64,000 nt of DNA from Delphinus delphis (taxonomy: Eukaryota; Chordata; Mammalia; Artiodactyla; Delphinidae). The notes below the pieces were generated by a model. That model had not been told where the DNA came from. It did not search any database and saw only the letters and a program-made list of their open reading frames with translations. Each line of letters begins with the position of its first letter. Positions within the stretch are counted from its first letter, which is position 1. The DNA lies in assembly GCF_949987515.2 (NCBI RefSeq), contig NC_082689.1:100354957-100418956 (forward strand), written 5' to 3'. Shown here one piece after another: positions 47,914 to 59,533 of the stretch. A program made the translations under genes and the position numbers.

Positions 47914-48592
47914 GAATATTATTCAGCCACGAAAAAGAAGGAAACCTGCCATGCATAAAACTGGAGTATCACTTACATGTATTGTCTTTTAAAAATAAAA
48001 GGCAATTTCGTAGAAGCAAAGGGTAGAATTGTGGTTGCCAGAGGCTGGGGGGAGGGGGAAATGGGTGAAGTAGATCAAAGGGTATAAATTTTCAGTTATA
48101 AGAAAAATAAGTTCTGAAGGTCTAATAGCATAGTGACTCTAGTTAATAACATGGTATCGTGTACTTAAAAGTTGCTGAGAGTAGATCTTAAGCGTTCTCA
48201 CACACAAAAGAAAAGAGTTAACTATGTGAGTTGATGGATGTTTTAATTATACTGTTCTTGGTAATCATTCCACGGTGTATATGTGTATCAAATCATCACA
48301 TCATACAGTTTAAAAATGAACATTTATATTTGTCATTTAGTCCTCAAAAAGTTTAAAATAAGAAAAAAAATCTATTGACATGTCTCCTAGAAGTCTGTTT
48401 TTTCAAATTATTCTTTTCTAGTCACTTTGTTACCTTTGCCTCAATATTATATATTCTTTTTTACTAGTAGGGTGTGTTTTTAAAATGCAAATGAATAAAC
48501 AATAAATATATATTAAAATTTAAAATAGCTCAAAAGAATATATATAATCTCCAATAATATATGCATATATATGTTAGAGATTCAAAAATGTA

Positions 48593-48807
48593 TTTTTTTT
48601 TTTTTTTTTTTTTTTGCGGTACGCGGGCCTCTCACTGCTGCGGCCTCTCCCGCTGCGGAGCACAGGCTCCAGACGCGCGGGCCCAGCGGCCATGGCCCAC
48701 GGGCCCAGCCGCTCCGCGGCACGCGGGATCCTCCCAGACCAGGGCACGAACCCGCGTCGCCTGCATCGGCAGGCGGACTCTCAACCACTGCGCCACCAGG
48801 GAAGCCC
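48593..48807 (-). mobile_element. CHR SINE, short form, young
   Basis: A T tract of 23 is followed by GCGGTACGCGGGCCTCTCAC and ends GCGCCACCAGGGAAGCCC. CpG content is still high, suggesting little decay. The perfect target duplication CAAAAATGTATTTT lies at 48583-48596 and 48808-48821. Confidence 0.97.
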
Positions 48808-49967
48808 CAAAAATGTATTTTAATGACAGAAGTGAGTGGGTGATAACTAATTTATATAGTAATTAAGACCTTGTCATTGTCATCAGTCTCAAAGAAAGCG
48901 ACATTAAGTATTGCTAAGGTCAATTTAAGTGATTTGGAGTTTTGACTAACAGGTTATAATCAATTATTTGTAGAAGAGGATTGTGTTGAGTCTGCACCCA
49001 TGGGCTATTTACAAAGGGCACTCTACCTTGCCTAATGTGTCTGAAAGGCAAAATATGTGGATATTCACCTGACTGGAAAAGAGAAGTGGGTTAGATGGGA
49101 ATGAATGGAGGATGAAGTACTGTACTTTTCAAAATGCAGAGAACGCTTTGCAGGGAAGCAATTCCATGACTCAGTTCTAAGGAGAGCAGAGGCACAGCTG
49201 GAAGAAGGGATCTAGAAGAAACTGCAGTTTGATAGGAGGTGCTGGCCCCTAAGAGTTTTATTCCAGTATCTATTTGACTGCTTTCAGAAGAGGAGTAATG
49301 AGTTTGCCAAACTGAATGAGATGGCCAGTGACATATGGAAAGGGTTTTTAGATAAATATATGTTGGACAATTAGAGAAACTGATCCAGGTATTAAAAATG
49401 ACTTTGAATTCAAATTCTTAAGATAATAAATGCCTAACATGGTGACTATCATTAAAGAACATCTTTCTTTCCCTGCTAAACCCTCTGTGGAAACTACATA
49501 TTTGCTCAAGATTATTTACTCTTGCCTCTTAAAATATTGTTGCCTAAAACTGAACTAAAGATTCTCTGTCTTGCATCAGTGCTAGTTTTATTCTTCCTTA
49601 AGTGTTTGAGGGAGAGGAATGGTGATGAAGGAGAGGGGGAATCATTTTATCACCAGGGGCTTGCTGCAGGCCACATTTTTCCTGTGAGACTTTGACTAGG
49701 CTAAGCAATAAACATGGGAGGGACCTGAATATTTTCATCCATACAATGAATTGTAGGAGAAGCTGAGGTGATACAAATTGTCAAGAAAAGGGAGCAGTGT
49801 AAGACTGATTTAGAATCCATAGTGGAGTGTGTATGATAAAAGATACTATTGTATCTAAAGATAAAGATACTATTGTAGTATCTAAAGATATTATTGTATA
49901 CTCTTTGTGAAATTATAATTTTCACGTCTTTTGGGGGGGAGAGTGGATGACCTAATATTGCAGTTTC
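48808..49967. other. AT-rich non-coding sequence
   Basis: No gene is seen. A short tandem array occurs at 49837-49900. No repeat family is recognised. Confidence 0.5.
49837..49900. repeat. Imperfect tandem array, about 2.5 copies
   Basis: The unit AAAGATACTATTGTA(GTA)TC recurs with small length differences: AAAGATACTATTGTATCT, then AAAGATACTATTGTAGTATC, then AAAGATATTATTGTATAC. Confidence 0.85.
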
Positions 49968-50460
49968 TAACAATTTTAACATGCAGGCTTTTCACTAGCA
50001 ATACCACGTCTAGGAACTTTCAAAATGATATTTCTTACAATATTATTTATAACAATGAAGCAAAACTAAAGTTCTACAAATAAGGAAGTCGCTAAAAAAT
50101 TTAAGTAGTTCCTTAGAATATTTTGCCACTTATAAAAAAGTAAACTACATGTATATAACAAGGTAAAAAGTAGTTCAGTCCATTTGTTTTTTAAAGATAG
50201 ATGATTGATTGCTTGATAGATAGGTAGAAGAACTACAGGGAAAGGCAGAAAGAATTGATGAATGTATAGAAGGAAGAAAGGAAAGATGCATAAAAAAGAA
50301 ATCGAAATGATGATACATGTTAAATTTTAACTGTGGTTATTTTTGTGAATAAAATTATAGTGAATAAAGGAGGAATTTTTTTCTTTGTACATTTAAGGTT
50401 TGTTTTCCTCCAAACTCCTCATATTACTTTTGAAATATGTTAGATAAGAAAAGCATCTGA
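49968..50460 (+). repeat. Old L1M 3'-end fragment
   Basis: TCACTAGCAATACCACGTCT, then TCTTACAATATTATTTATAA and AAAACTAAAGTTCTACAAAT, then AATTTTAACTGTGGTTATTT, follow the order of old L1M ORF2 ends and 3' UTRs. It is very diverged, so the family is approximate. Confidence 0.5.
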
Positions 50461-50492
50461 ATATGCTTTTCTTATTTGGGGCCTACTATTGT

Positions 50493-50712
50493 TTTTTTTG
50501 TTTGTTTTTTTTTTTTTTTGCGGTACGCGGACCTCTCACTGCTGTGGCCCCTCCCACTGCGAAGTACAGGCTCCGGACACGCAGGCCCAGTGGCCGTGGC
50601 TCACGGGCCCAGCCGCTCTGCGGCATGCGGGATCCTCCCGCACCGGGGCACAAACCGGCGTCCCCTGCATCGGCAGGCGGACTCTCAACCACTGCTCCAC
50701 CAGGGAAGCCCA
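50493..50712 (-). mobile_element. CHR SINE, short form
   Basis: A T-rich tail complement with two G interruptions is followed by GCGGTACGCGGACCTCTCAC and ends CTCCACCAGGGAAGCCC. The short target duplication ACTATTGT lies at 50485-50492 and 50713-50720. Confidence 0.95.
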
Positions 50713-53700
50713 ACTATTGTATTTAAATGAAATTATATTTATTAATATACCCCTCACTTTATTTGAAAAAACAACTTAAGGTTTACAAGGATACGTAAAA
50801 TTCAACAAGCTAACATAAATATAGTGTTTGGGAAAAAATAAATGATAAGATGGGGTATGATCATAAAATAGAGTAGTAATGGGCCTAAAAATGCATAGCA
50901 TACTGTCTAAAATGTGGTTCCATGCTGGCATATAAGAAGAGCTCAAAAGAGGAGAGATTTACTTCATGTGCATAATAATAAAAGCCAAATGCACTTCCCA
51001 GACATGATATCTGTAGTGTCTCCAGGACTTTAAAAAACTTATGCATATTTTACAAATAGAATCAGCATTAAGTAAGAGACTGACTTAAATGCCCACTTCC
51101 CTAGCATCAGATCTTGCCTGGAACCTTCACTTGGTCTACTTTGTCTTAATACATATAGAAACATAACCTTTCCCTCAGAAAAACGAACAGGTTGAGAGCA
51201 TTAACAGTGCAAGGAAGGTAACGGAACAGACATTTATTAAGAGACATTCAGAATCTTGAATGACTCATGATTATCACACTCTACACTGTTGAAAAAGACA
51301 TGCCCGTTAGTACTGGGTTCAGTTTTTGTTTTCATTTTTTGAATATGTATGTAAACAACCTAGGCTGTGTTCAGAGGCGTATGTGTGACCGGAAGGGTAA
51401 AGCAGTATATCTGACAAAGAGTTGAAGGATGTGTTCTGTTGCAGAGGTCTTAAAAAAAGATGGGGGACACAAGGACTGTGTGATATCTATTTTCAAATAC
51501 TTAAAAGAAAAGTGCCAAGAGGAAAATGAATGAAACGGATGAATAAACCAGAACCTGCAGTTGGAGGTTAGAAGGCAGTAGATTTGGGTTTGATCTAAGA
51601 AAAGATTTTCTAAAGAGCAGATCTGCTCACTGGTGACATTAATTGCTTTAAAAAGTGATGTTTGCTATTTAGCTTTAACTGAATGGCTACAAGACCAGGT
51701 GTCAAATATTGGAAAAGTTCTGGAACTAGACAATTCCAAGATCTCTAAAATGTTGCCAGATCTATGGTCAGTTCTTTCTTTTTCTTATTTAGTAATTGAA
51801 GGATATGAAACTGATGTGAAACATTGTGAAACATTATGAAACAAACACACCTAAGACACAGTGTCCATATTTTTATCACTTACTGTAGCACAGGGAAAAT
51901 GAGATTATTTAACACTGAAAAAATGGATAACAGTAACATTGTGATTTCTCTTCATCTACATAGATTTTTAAAGTCTTTGCCAATCAAAATTTTCAAGTAC
52001 TTGTGGAATTCACCTATTTACCAGAAATAGGGTAGACTGAGTAATACAGCAATAACAACAAACAAAGAAAAATTAATACATTCTAGGAGAAACAAATTAG
52101 AAAATAGCGCTCCTTTTACAGAGTGTATGAAGAGAAAGCTAAATCGATAATCCCACCTTTTTGCTTTCTACTGAATTTTCTAACTGAAAAGCCTCAGGCA
52201 GTCCTTTTTCAAGAATGGCATTCTTTTCACATATGGTTTTAATAAAGACAACACGCTGCCAAGGTCCATGGAATGGTAGATAAGCAAATTGCTCTGTGTT
52301 TTACTGCCCACTCCACTCCTACATTCCTAGTATTTGACAAGTAGGGCTTAAATAGGAGCACTTTTTCTTATTTTTTTTTTTTTCCCCTTAGGGAGGGCAG
52401 TTACTCTGAAAACTTAAATGAAACATTGGAGTAAGGTGGCATAAATTTCCCTCCTCATTTATTAAGATCCAATCTGTTTGCAAACTCTGCCAGGCACATT
52501 ATATTAGGTTGGTTAAACAGATATTATACGAGCTCTTTAAGAGAATGAAAATCAGACAATATCAAAGTAGAGACACAAAGCTACTATTCATGCCAATGCA
52601 CTGTAATTCTTCATGAACTAATGTCTTGCAAACGAAAAGGAATCCAGGGATGCTGTAATCAATATTAGACAGTCTGTTCTGACCAGAGATCTAAGGGATC
52701 AAGCTAGGCATGATAGACTTTCAGGAGGTTAGAGTACAAATCCCTGAATCTCACTAGGTCAATGAGAAACAGACAAATACTAGCACCTAGGTGTGGGTTC
52801 AGGCAACAAGAATAAAGGATGGAGGGAAGGGACCCAGGGTCAGTAACTATAATAGAGTCCGTGACCCTATCACCACACCATAGAATTGGAGGGCCAACAA
52901 AAAATTCCCTGTATTAGGAGGTCAGGATCTAGATTAGGTAACAGAATACAAACGGACTGCAAAAATGAAGTTTGATTCTGAAGTTATGTACGGATGGTGC
53001 TACCAAAACCGTTCTGCCTGAGGCCAGTGCTCTTTCAGTGGGAATCACAAAAAGCAAATGGCTCTTTACAGCTTTAGGCCTGAGATTCTAAAATGATAGA
53101 GAAAAATCACAAGACATTCCTCACTCCTCCACCGGGCTTGACCTCGCTGTTGGGCTAATCATATTCACTTCTGATCTCTAACACTCTGGTGGTCTAACCA
53201 GTTCACTTTCCTGTGTCTGTGACGCAACTTGTCTAAATGCACATACTTCCATTCTACACCCCAACATTTTCTCTTCACTTCTTGGAGACCTGAGTATAAA
53301 AATAGGACCAGAGGGCACTTGTATCTGCCTAAATATTCATGTGAACTACATTTTGTACACTAGAATCCTGAATCTCCATTACTGCAGGATGTCTATAAAG
53401 TTGGATTTGGAATTTGTTTAGAATAATGGCAGAATTACTGCTAATAAGGCAAATAAGCTGTTTTCAAAGCTGAGCAGGAAACCCATCTACTTTATTCTGA
53501 GAAAAATCATGTCAATAAGCATACTAATCAAAGCTGTATAAATTACCCATACCCCAAATAGAAAAGCAGACAAGACACTGTTAACAGAAAAAGGGATTTC
53601 AGACAATATAGTCAACACTTATTCTCAGGTTTCTATCCTGAGATTCATTGTTACCTATCAGTTGCCTTTCCTCAGTCAATGTCAAGTCTATGGACAAGTA

Positions 53701-53894
53701 CACTGAATTATGGTAGCTGGAATGTTCAGCTCCATGGCAGCCCTCATCAGTCCCCTGCTCTTTTATTTAAGCTACTATAGACTTTGCTCAAATCTGAATG
53801 AAATTAGAGGCAGTTTATTCTAGGAAATAATGCTTGAAATTAAATAATGCTCGATTTCCAACAAGAAAGGTATACGTAAATAGAAAGGGTTAGT
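50713..53894. other. AT-rich non-coding sequence
   Basis: About 3.2 kb shows no gene and no repeat family I can name. Frames at 51633-52030 are short and without family resemblance. Confidence 0.5.
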
Positions 53895-54030
53895 CTGCTG
53901 GTTTTGCTGCTGCCTATCTGAGGGGCTTTAGGCCAGCCTTCACCTCTAATATGGGTCTTAGCTTCCTCATCTGTGACATGAGAGGATTAGACTTGGTAAT
54001 GTAGAGGACCATTCCTTTATGTTAGACTGG
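53895..54030 (+). repeat. MIR SINE fragment
   Basis: Sense MIR order is seen: TGCTGGTTTTGCTGCTGCC, then GGGGCTTTAGGCCAGCC, TTCACCTCTAATATGGGTC, TAGCTTCCTCATCTGTGACA, TGAGAGGATTAGAC. Confidence 0.6.
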
Positions 54031-54143
54031 AGAATTATTGATGACTAAACAAAATGTTTGGCTGGCTGAAGTTCAATTTCGTATGTTTGTAATCATTTGA
54101 ATTACTTTTGAGGCGTCCATGTTTAAAAGGCATATACAAGTGA

Positions 54144-54168
54144 GCATGTGTGTGTGTGTGTGTGTGTA
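54144..54168. repeat. (TG)n microsatellite
   Basis: About 11 TG units follow GAGCATG. Confidence 0.92.
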
Positions 54169-54889
54169 TTTTTGTCAGTGTTTTATCAACCAGGAGCAGT
54201 TTTGCCCCTCAGTGGACTTTGAACAATGTCTGGTTCAGAGGCACAGAGATGGGCGTATTACTGTCTTCCAGTTGGAGAAGCCACAAATGCTACTAAGTAT
54301 TTTAATGTGCAAAATACCATTACCATTACCCAAAACAAATGGTAATTCAGTCAAAAATATTAATAGTGTCAAGGTTGAAAAATCTTGCAACTAGTTATGG
54401 CCTCGGTTGACAGCATACCCTATATTTCTGGATATTGTGACCAGTCCGGTTGTGGCTTATCATCTAAATTAGACGTAGCAGGATCTTTCCCTGCCCTCAC
54501 TGAGAAAGGATTTCTCGGTCTTGTCTCAAGTACTCAAGGGTTGGAGGCTAAGTTTGTTCCTGTGGTTGAGATTCCACCTTATTATGAGGTTGACAGTCAT
54601 AATTAGCGAATTCTGTGTATTTCTTTTTATTATTAATTAATATATTCTTTGTGACCTTCCTAATGTACAATTTTTTAAAGGTTTCAAGGTCTATGAAAGA
54701 AATGTGTTCTCCATTTTCATGTTATGGCGTTAAATGTATTAATACAATTGATATTATGGATTGCCATTTAGGTTTTCCATACCGTTATAGCCGACTGAAA
54801 ACCAGTAAAGAGATTTTCATTGATTTCTGAATTTTAATGATTTTCTATATGTAGGCAGAATTGATTTGGCTATTTGTGTGTATGTTGAA

Positions 54890-54913
54890 ATATATATATA
54901 TATATATATATAT
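54890..54913. repeat. (TA)n microsatellite
   Basis: About 11 AT units lie between TTGAAAT and GCAAAAAAC. Confidence 0.9.
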
Positions 54914-55321
54914 GCAAAAAACACATCTATAAATAAAAAAACTAAATTTTCTATTTCCACATCATTAATTCCATTAGCAAGATACTGTTTATGTGTAACA
55001 CACATTTTTTTTCCTAATTAAGATTGACATTTACTAAATGTTTTATATCCTCTTGATTTTACTTTAAAAATAGAACTTCAGGCTAACATATGGCTGTACT
55101 TCACACTATATATACCTGCAGGGCCTCAGAAAATGAATACAGCCAGCATTTTGCTCCTGTTTCCTTTATTAACTCCATTTATTTCTCTATTCCCCTTAAA
55201 CAAAAGGACTGGTATTTTCAAAGATGAAAGTGAACTTCTCACTTAACTTTAATAAAGATTTGTCCTTCATGTATCATTCATATATCATGACTAACATGTT
55301 CCTATCCAAATTCAAATTTTT

Positions 55322-55592
55322 TTCCCCATTAATTAATTAATTTTTTTTACATATGTTCCCATATCTCTTCCCTCTTGCGTCTCCCTCCCTCCCATCCTCC
55401 CTATTCCACTCCTCCAGGCGGTCACAAAGCACCGAGCTGATCTCCCTCTGCTCTGCGGCTGCTTCCCACTAGCTATCTACCCTACGTTTGGTAGTGTATA
55501 TATGTCCATGCCTCTCTCGCTCTTTGTCACAGCTTTCCCTTCCCCCTCCCCGTATCCTCAAGTCCATTCTCTAGAAGATCTGTGTCTTTATT
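55322..55592 (-). mobile_element. Young, severely 5'-truncated L1 3' UTR
   Basis: Its sequence from CATATGTTCCCATATCTC through CCCCGTATCCTCAAGTCC is nearly identical to the 3' UTR of the other young L1 at 28960-29200, in the same minus orientation. Only about 271 bp is present. A perfect 16-bp target duplication, CCAAATTCAAATTTTT, lies at 55306-55321 and 55593-55608. Short length with an intact duplication is the mark of recent, early-aborted L1 reverse transcription. Confidence 0.95.
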
Positions 55593-56059
55593 CCAAATTC
55601 AAATTTTTGCCTTATGCGATTTTATAGGTTTCTGGTGACCTGAATTCCAGCCTGGCTCTAACAGTCATTTTACATATCTTTAGATAAACAACATCTATAT
55701 ACTGTGGCCCACTTTCTTCTTTAATAATCTGGTCACAGTTTTCTGCTCAATTTGCCTCAGAAATTGTGGGTTAATAAATATTAAGGCACTTTGAAAAATA
55801 TCAATGGCTATATACATGGGTAATTGTGGTAATATAATTTATACATTAGACAGCAGTAGCAAGAGCAACAAAAACGTAAAATCGACTAGGGCAAATTTTT
55901 AAAAAGCTATGATATAAAAAAGTTCCTGGGTAATTTTACATTTAGATCATGATTCATCCATAACTGGAAATTTGAATAATTACTTCAAAAATCTCTATCA
56001 CCAAAACTTCTGAAGTACAGGCTCACTTCAAGGCCAAGTAATTTATGTCTTTTTTTTGT
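55593..56059. other. Non-coding sequence, nothing recognised
   Basis: No gene or nameable repeat is seen. Confidence 0.5.
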
Positions 56060-56190
56060 TAAACAAAGTTGAGTGAACACCTGCGACATACCACGTATTA
56101 GATTATGTCCTGGGAGATACCCGGCTTCATCAAATTGGTTCCTTGTCCTCAAGAAGCACCTTGACAGATGCGATAATAGAATCGTATATA
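56060..56190 (-). repeat. L2 LINE 3' fragment
   Basis: GTTGAGTGAACACCTGCGAC, then GTCCTGGGAGATACCCGGC and GGTTCCTTGTCCTCAAGAAG follow the antisense L2 3' UTR (ordinary form ATTGAGCACCTACTATG, then TCCCTGCCCTCAAGGAGC). Confidence 0.55.
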
Positions 56191-57117
56191 CAGGAGTGGA
56201 ACACAAGGAAGCATGGATAAGCTCTTCTTGATAGGAGGGCTCAAGACAAGCTGCACGGTGGAGGGCATGTTTGAACTGGTACTTTATGTGTTTGTACTTG
56301 TCTTGGGGAAGGTATAAATATTTGGGGGAAGTTTTTACTTTGAAGCTCTGGCCTGTTTTAAAGCAACGGTCTTTGGTAAGCACTGTAGAAACTATTCATG
56401 GAACAGGACGGCTTTTGCTAGTGCTGACTCTGGAAGAGTGGCATCTGCCAGTGCTTTTTGGGCTGCGTGTTTACCTGTGTCATCATTATGATCCTGCACA
56501 ATTTGGATAGCTGTACAAAAAGTCTGTAAGAGTTTTCTTGGGGTTAGAGATGATGCATATTTAAAACAATTTAAATATTCTCTTCATGTTTAATGGTAAA
56601 TGAATTAATTTTGTTCTCTAAAGGACTATTTTATTCACCAAGAAAAGATGTTTTACTGTAGTACACACATGCACACACACACACACATTCAGTAAAAGTA
56701 AATGTATATTCTGTATTTCCAGAAAATATGTAGGAAATTTCAACTATTGTTTCCTTTTCCTTTTAAGGTTATCAGTAATATGAATAGAAATGTGACAAAT
56801 TTTGCCAATTAATGTTTTTCCCTTGTGTTTACTTCTGACCTGTTATACTGTTTGGAAATGTGTACCTTTTATAATTGCATGTTAAAATTCTTTTCCAAGT
56901 GCCTGAGTAAATCTGCTATCAACTTCAAAAGTGCAAAGTAATTCTTTTTACTTTATCATAAAAATATAGAGTGCATAAAATGATATTTTTAGCAGATAAA
57001 AGCTCTTTGAAGATAATTGAAAATAAGGAAACATACTGTGCAAGTATAATATGAAATATCTGGAGCAGTGTCTTATTCAGAGTCAAGAATATTGATTGGA
57101 TTTCAGATCGCAGTCTA
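56191..57117. other. Non-coding sequence, nothing recognised
   Basis: No gene or nameable repeat apart from a short CA run near 56670-56688. A 132-codon minus-strand frame (55985-56383) runs through the L2 relic and is judged to be chance. Confidence 0.5.
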
Positions 57118-57245
57118 TTTCTAAGGCAGTGTGGCAGAGTGTTTACGAGCTCAGATTCTGACGGTGGATGGACCTACGTTTGAATTCCTTCCATGTCTGT
57201 GATTAACTGTGTGCTGGCACGGTGCTTAACTTTCCAATCTTTAGC
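57118..57245 (+). repeat. MIR SINE 5' part
   Basis: AAGGCAGTGTGGCAGAGTGT, then AGCTCAGATTCTGACGGTGG, GACCTACGTTTGAATTCC and GTGATTAACTGTGTGCTGGC follow the tRNA-derived head of MIR in sense. Confidence 0.6.
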
Positions 57246-57311
57246 AGGTCCCTCAATATTGTCAGACTGAAAATAATACCTTTTAAAAGCATTGTTGAGA
57301 CAATCCAACAA

Positions 57312-57314
<3 letters not shown>

Positions 57315-57365
<51 letters not shown>
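57315..57365. repeat. (TG)25 microsatellite
   Basis: An uninterrupted TG run of about 51 bases. Two overlapping minus-strand frames here encode only alternating T/H residues from this repeat. Confidence 0.97.
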
Positions 57366-57366
<1 letters not shown>

Positions 57367-59169
57367 GAAACATTCTTCTGAAGGAAATAAATTGACCCTT
57401 CCGGGGATGCATCCATGACTGTAATTTCAGTACCACAGACAGCAATTCAGGGTCGCTTGGTCCACGGGCTTAGAGAGAGAATGGACATTTGTGTGCTACG
57501 TTCAGCTACAGACATTGTCACTGCAGCATTTACCTGGGCCCTGCGGGAAAGGGATGTGGGTGGGGACAGGGAAGGTAATTTGCTCAGTGAAAGCCTTAGG
57601 AGTTCTCATGAATTTGAAACTTACAAATGGGTCAAGAAACCTGAGGATAGTTTCACAAAAGACAAATGTGTAGAGCAGGTTGATCCGGCCTTGAGGGGAG
57701 AGTCATGCTGAGCGCCAATAACAGAAAGTTTGTTTTCGTCTAGTCTTATCTCTCTTCTGTTCTTCTCTTACCTCCCTGCCCGCAACAATCTTCTATCATC
57801 ACTCCCATCTTTGTAGAAGTGTGGTTCTTTTTTCTTTCGAAAGCTTACTCATATCTGTTATCAATTTTTTGTTCTTTAATTCCTCTAAATATCCATCCTC
57901 ACTGTTATCAATAAGCTTTACGCTGCTTAATCCCCTCTCCTTACTCCTTCTATACACTTGGAATGTCCTGCTATTCTTTGACCCTTCTCTCAAGTTTTGC
58001 TGTTTTTCTATTTCTTTACTAAAACAGTGCGTAGTGAGTTATTTTACTAGTTCAGTCCTCATTGATTGTCAAAACTTGTGTACAAGCTACCAGCCTGTCC
58101 AAGTGATTTCCAAATCCCACTGACCCTCAAAGGCATTTAATCCTACAAAGTTTTAGACTACATTCGTGGAGATTAGATTTTGATAGCTCTAAGTTTGTTT
58201 CCAAGAATGTCTAACTAGAGAAAACACTCCCAGTAATTTTGATGGTCAGCTGGGTTGATGATCAGAAAATACATATACTATATATTTTCTAGTTAACCAC
58301 TGGCCTCATATCTAGTACAGTTTAATTATACTTTGGCTCAATTATTTAATGTTTATTGGTCATTTCTTCTAAGATCTATTAGAAATTCCTTGAGTATTAA
58401 GGCTGTGTATTACATACTCCCTAACAATAGGTAATAATTAAAGCATTTTTAATTTAGCTAATTTTAAGGAAATAACTCTCAGGGTTTTTATTTTTGTTAC
58501 TGTTTATATCTTTAATTTAGTGGAAGAAAAAGTGAAAATTTAGCTCCTAGGGCGAGGCACCTGTTTAATGACAGGGGTTTTTGGATGGTGTGAATAAGAG
58601 GAAAGCAGCCTCACTGATGATGTTTTGCATGAGCTAAAGGAACATGAGGCTGGGGCAGAAAAGTCTCTGAAGTTTTACTTCCAAAAATAATACTTGCTAA
58701 GTAATTTGCCTGGTACAAAACACAAAAAAATGTTAGAATGCATACACACATACAAATACACGCACACAAACACTCATACAGAGTTAGACCTCTTTTTGCA
58801 CAGTTCTGCTATGTTTGAATTCACTTTCCATGGTTTAGCTAAATAGCATCAGCCCTCCAACACTACGGTTCAAGTTTCAATTACTATGGTGTATTAGCTG
58901 TGCGTAATTTGCAAAACATACATTTTTGTTGTTATGTTGTTGTTGTTACACATTTTGTTGTTATGTATGTTGCAAAACATACATACTGTGAGCTCATTGG
59001 TCCACATATCACTATGTAAATAAAAGATGTGAATCATGATCAGTGACCAGTTATGTCCCTTCTTAAAAGCTTGTTTGTGATCAGTCTATAAGCATCTCTT
59101 ATTTAGTTCACAGACAGCAAAGCATATAGTTGTGTTGCTCCTTGTCTCCAACTAAGTCCATGTGACATT
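57366..59169. other. Non-coding sequence, nothing recognised
   Basis: 57420-57715 is less AT-rich and carries a 98-codon plus frame with no family resemblance. 57720-58140 is pyrimidine-rich with a 100-codon hydrophobic chance frame. A CA-rich patch lies at 58741-58780 and a TTG-rich duplicated patch at 58911-58990. Confidence 0.45.
58911..58990. repeat. Local duplication and inverted repeat, TTG-rich
   Basis: GCAAAACATACAT occurs at 58912-58924 and again at about 58971-58983. TTTTGTTGTTATGT also occurs twice between them. The second copy is preceded by ATGTATGTT, so ATGTATGTT and AACATACAT form an inverted pair around 58962-58983. Confidence 0.75.
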
Positions 59170-59533
59170 TTACAAGAAGGAATGACCAAAATAAGAAACT
59201 GCCAGCAAAGATAAAAGTGCATCAAACAAATGAAAAGTGAAAATGCTGGAAGTGAAATTTGAGTAGAATGTAAATGAAATAGGAATTAACGTGGCAATGT
59301 TAGTACTGCTGCCATTCAAGAGTCTACATAGGCAGCCAGGGAACTTAGTGAAGGGGAAACCTGTGAACATAAATGAGGAAAGTGCTTTTGACAAAATGGA
59401 TGAAGATGCCACTCAGGAAGCGATGTGTCCTGAAAAACTTCACATGAAAGGAACTCTCAGAGATATTTCACGACATTTAAGGCACAAAAGAGAAAATGTT
59501 AGAAGCATATCTAAACATAAAAAAGGAGTGTGA
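59170..59533 (+). pseudogene. Possible fossil transposase fragment, family uncertain
   Basis: An 80-codon plus-strand frame at 59291-59533 has a balanced, charged, protein-like composition, containing FDKMDEDATQEAMCPEKLHM and GTLRDISRHLRHKRENVRSI. It reminds me of the C-terminal part of pogo/Tigger-type transposases, but only loosely and from memory. The sequence before it (59170-59290) has stops in this frame. An unrelated ancient coding relic or chance remains possible. Confidence 0.3.

Larger units (their letters stand above)
41552..48369 (+). mobile_element. Near-full-length L1M with 5' UTR, ORF1, ORF2 and 3' UTR, inactive
   Basis: This is an autonomous LINE-1 in plus orientation. The 5' UTR (about 41552-42460) is GC-richer and ends TGGAAGAGATGACTCCTTC and AATGTACAGATACCCATGC. 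ORF1 remains readable at 42811-43149 (SERSLCKLWDTIRQNNIHTM, then GVPEGEEREKGTKNFFKEII, then ILKAARKKRHIT). ORF2 follows. The reverse transcriptase segment near 46227-46380 reads [20 protein letters not shown], then [18 protein letters not shown], so the catalytic FADD motif survives as SADD. The 3' UTR ends in ATATGTGTATCAAATCATCA and an A-rich tail near 48369. It is broken by stops, frameshifts, a CHR SINE at 45595-45974 and CA repeats, so it cannot encode active proteins. Excluding the SINE its length of about 6.4 kb equals a complete L1. Confidence 0.85.
54031..55321. other. Non-coding sequence with short simple repeats
   Basis: A TG run at 54144-54168 and a TA run at 54890-54913. Two consecutive plus-strand frames (54119-54394 and 54385-54606) are not protein-like in any way I recognise, and no splice or promoter context supports them. 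Confidence 0.45.

Noticed and set aside
48561..48866. Arginine/alanine-rich frames of 68-101 codons on both strands
   Set aside because: They translate a CHR SINE. The same peptides recur at every CHR copy.
54119..54606. Two adjacent plus-strand frames of 91 and 73 codons
   Set aside because: The first begins in a TG repeat, they are in different frames, and neither resembles a known protein.
55985..56383. 132-codon minus-strand frame
   Set aside because: Overlaps an L2 relic and has no protein-family features.
57174..57445. Two 80-codon frames with TH repeats
   Set aside because: The repetitive peptide is simply translation of the TG microsatellite.
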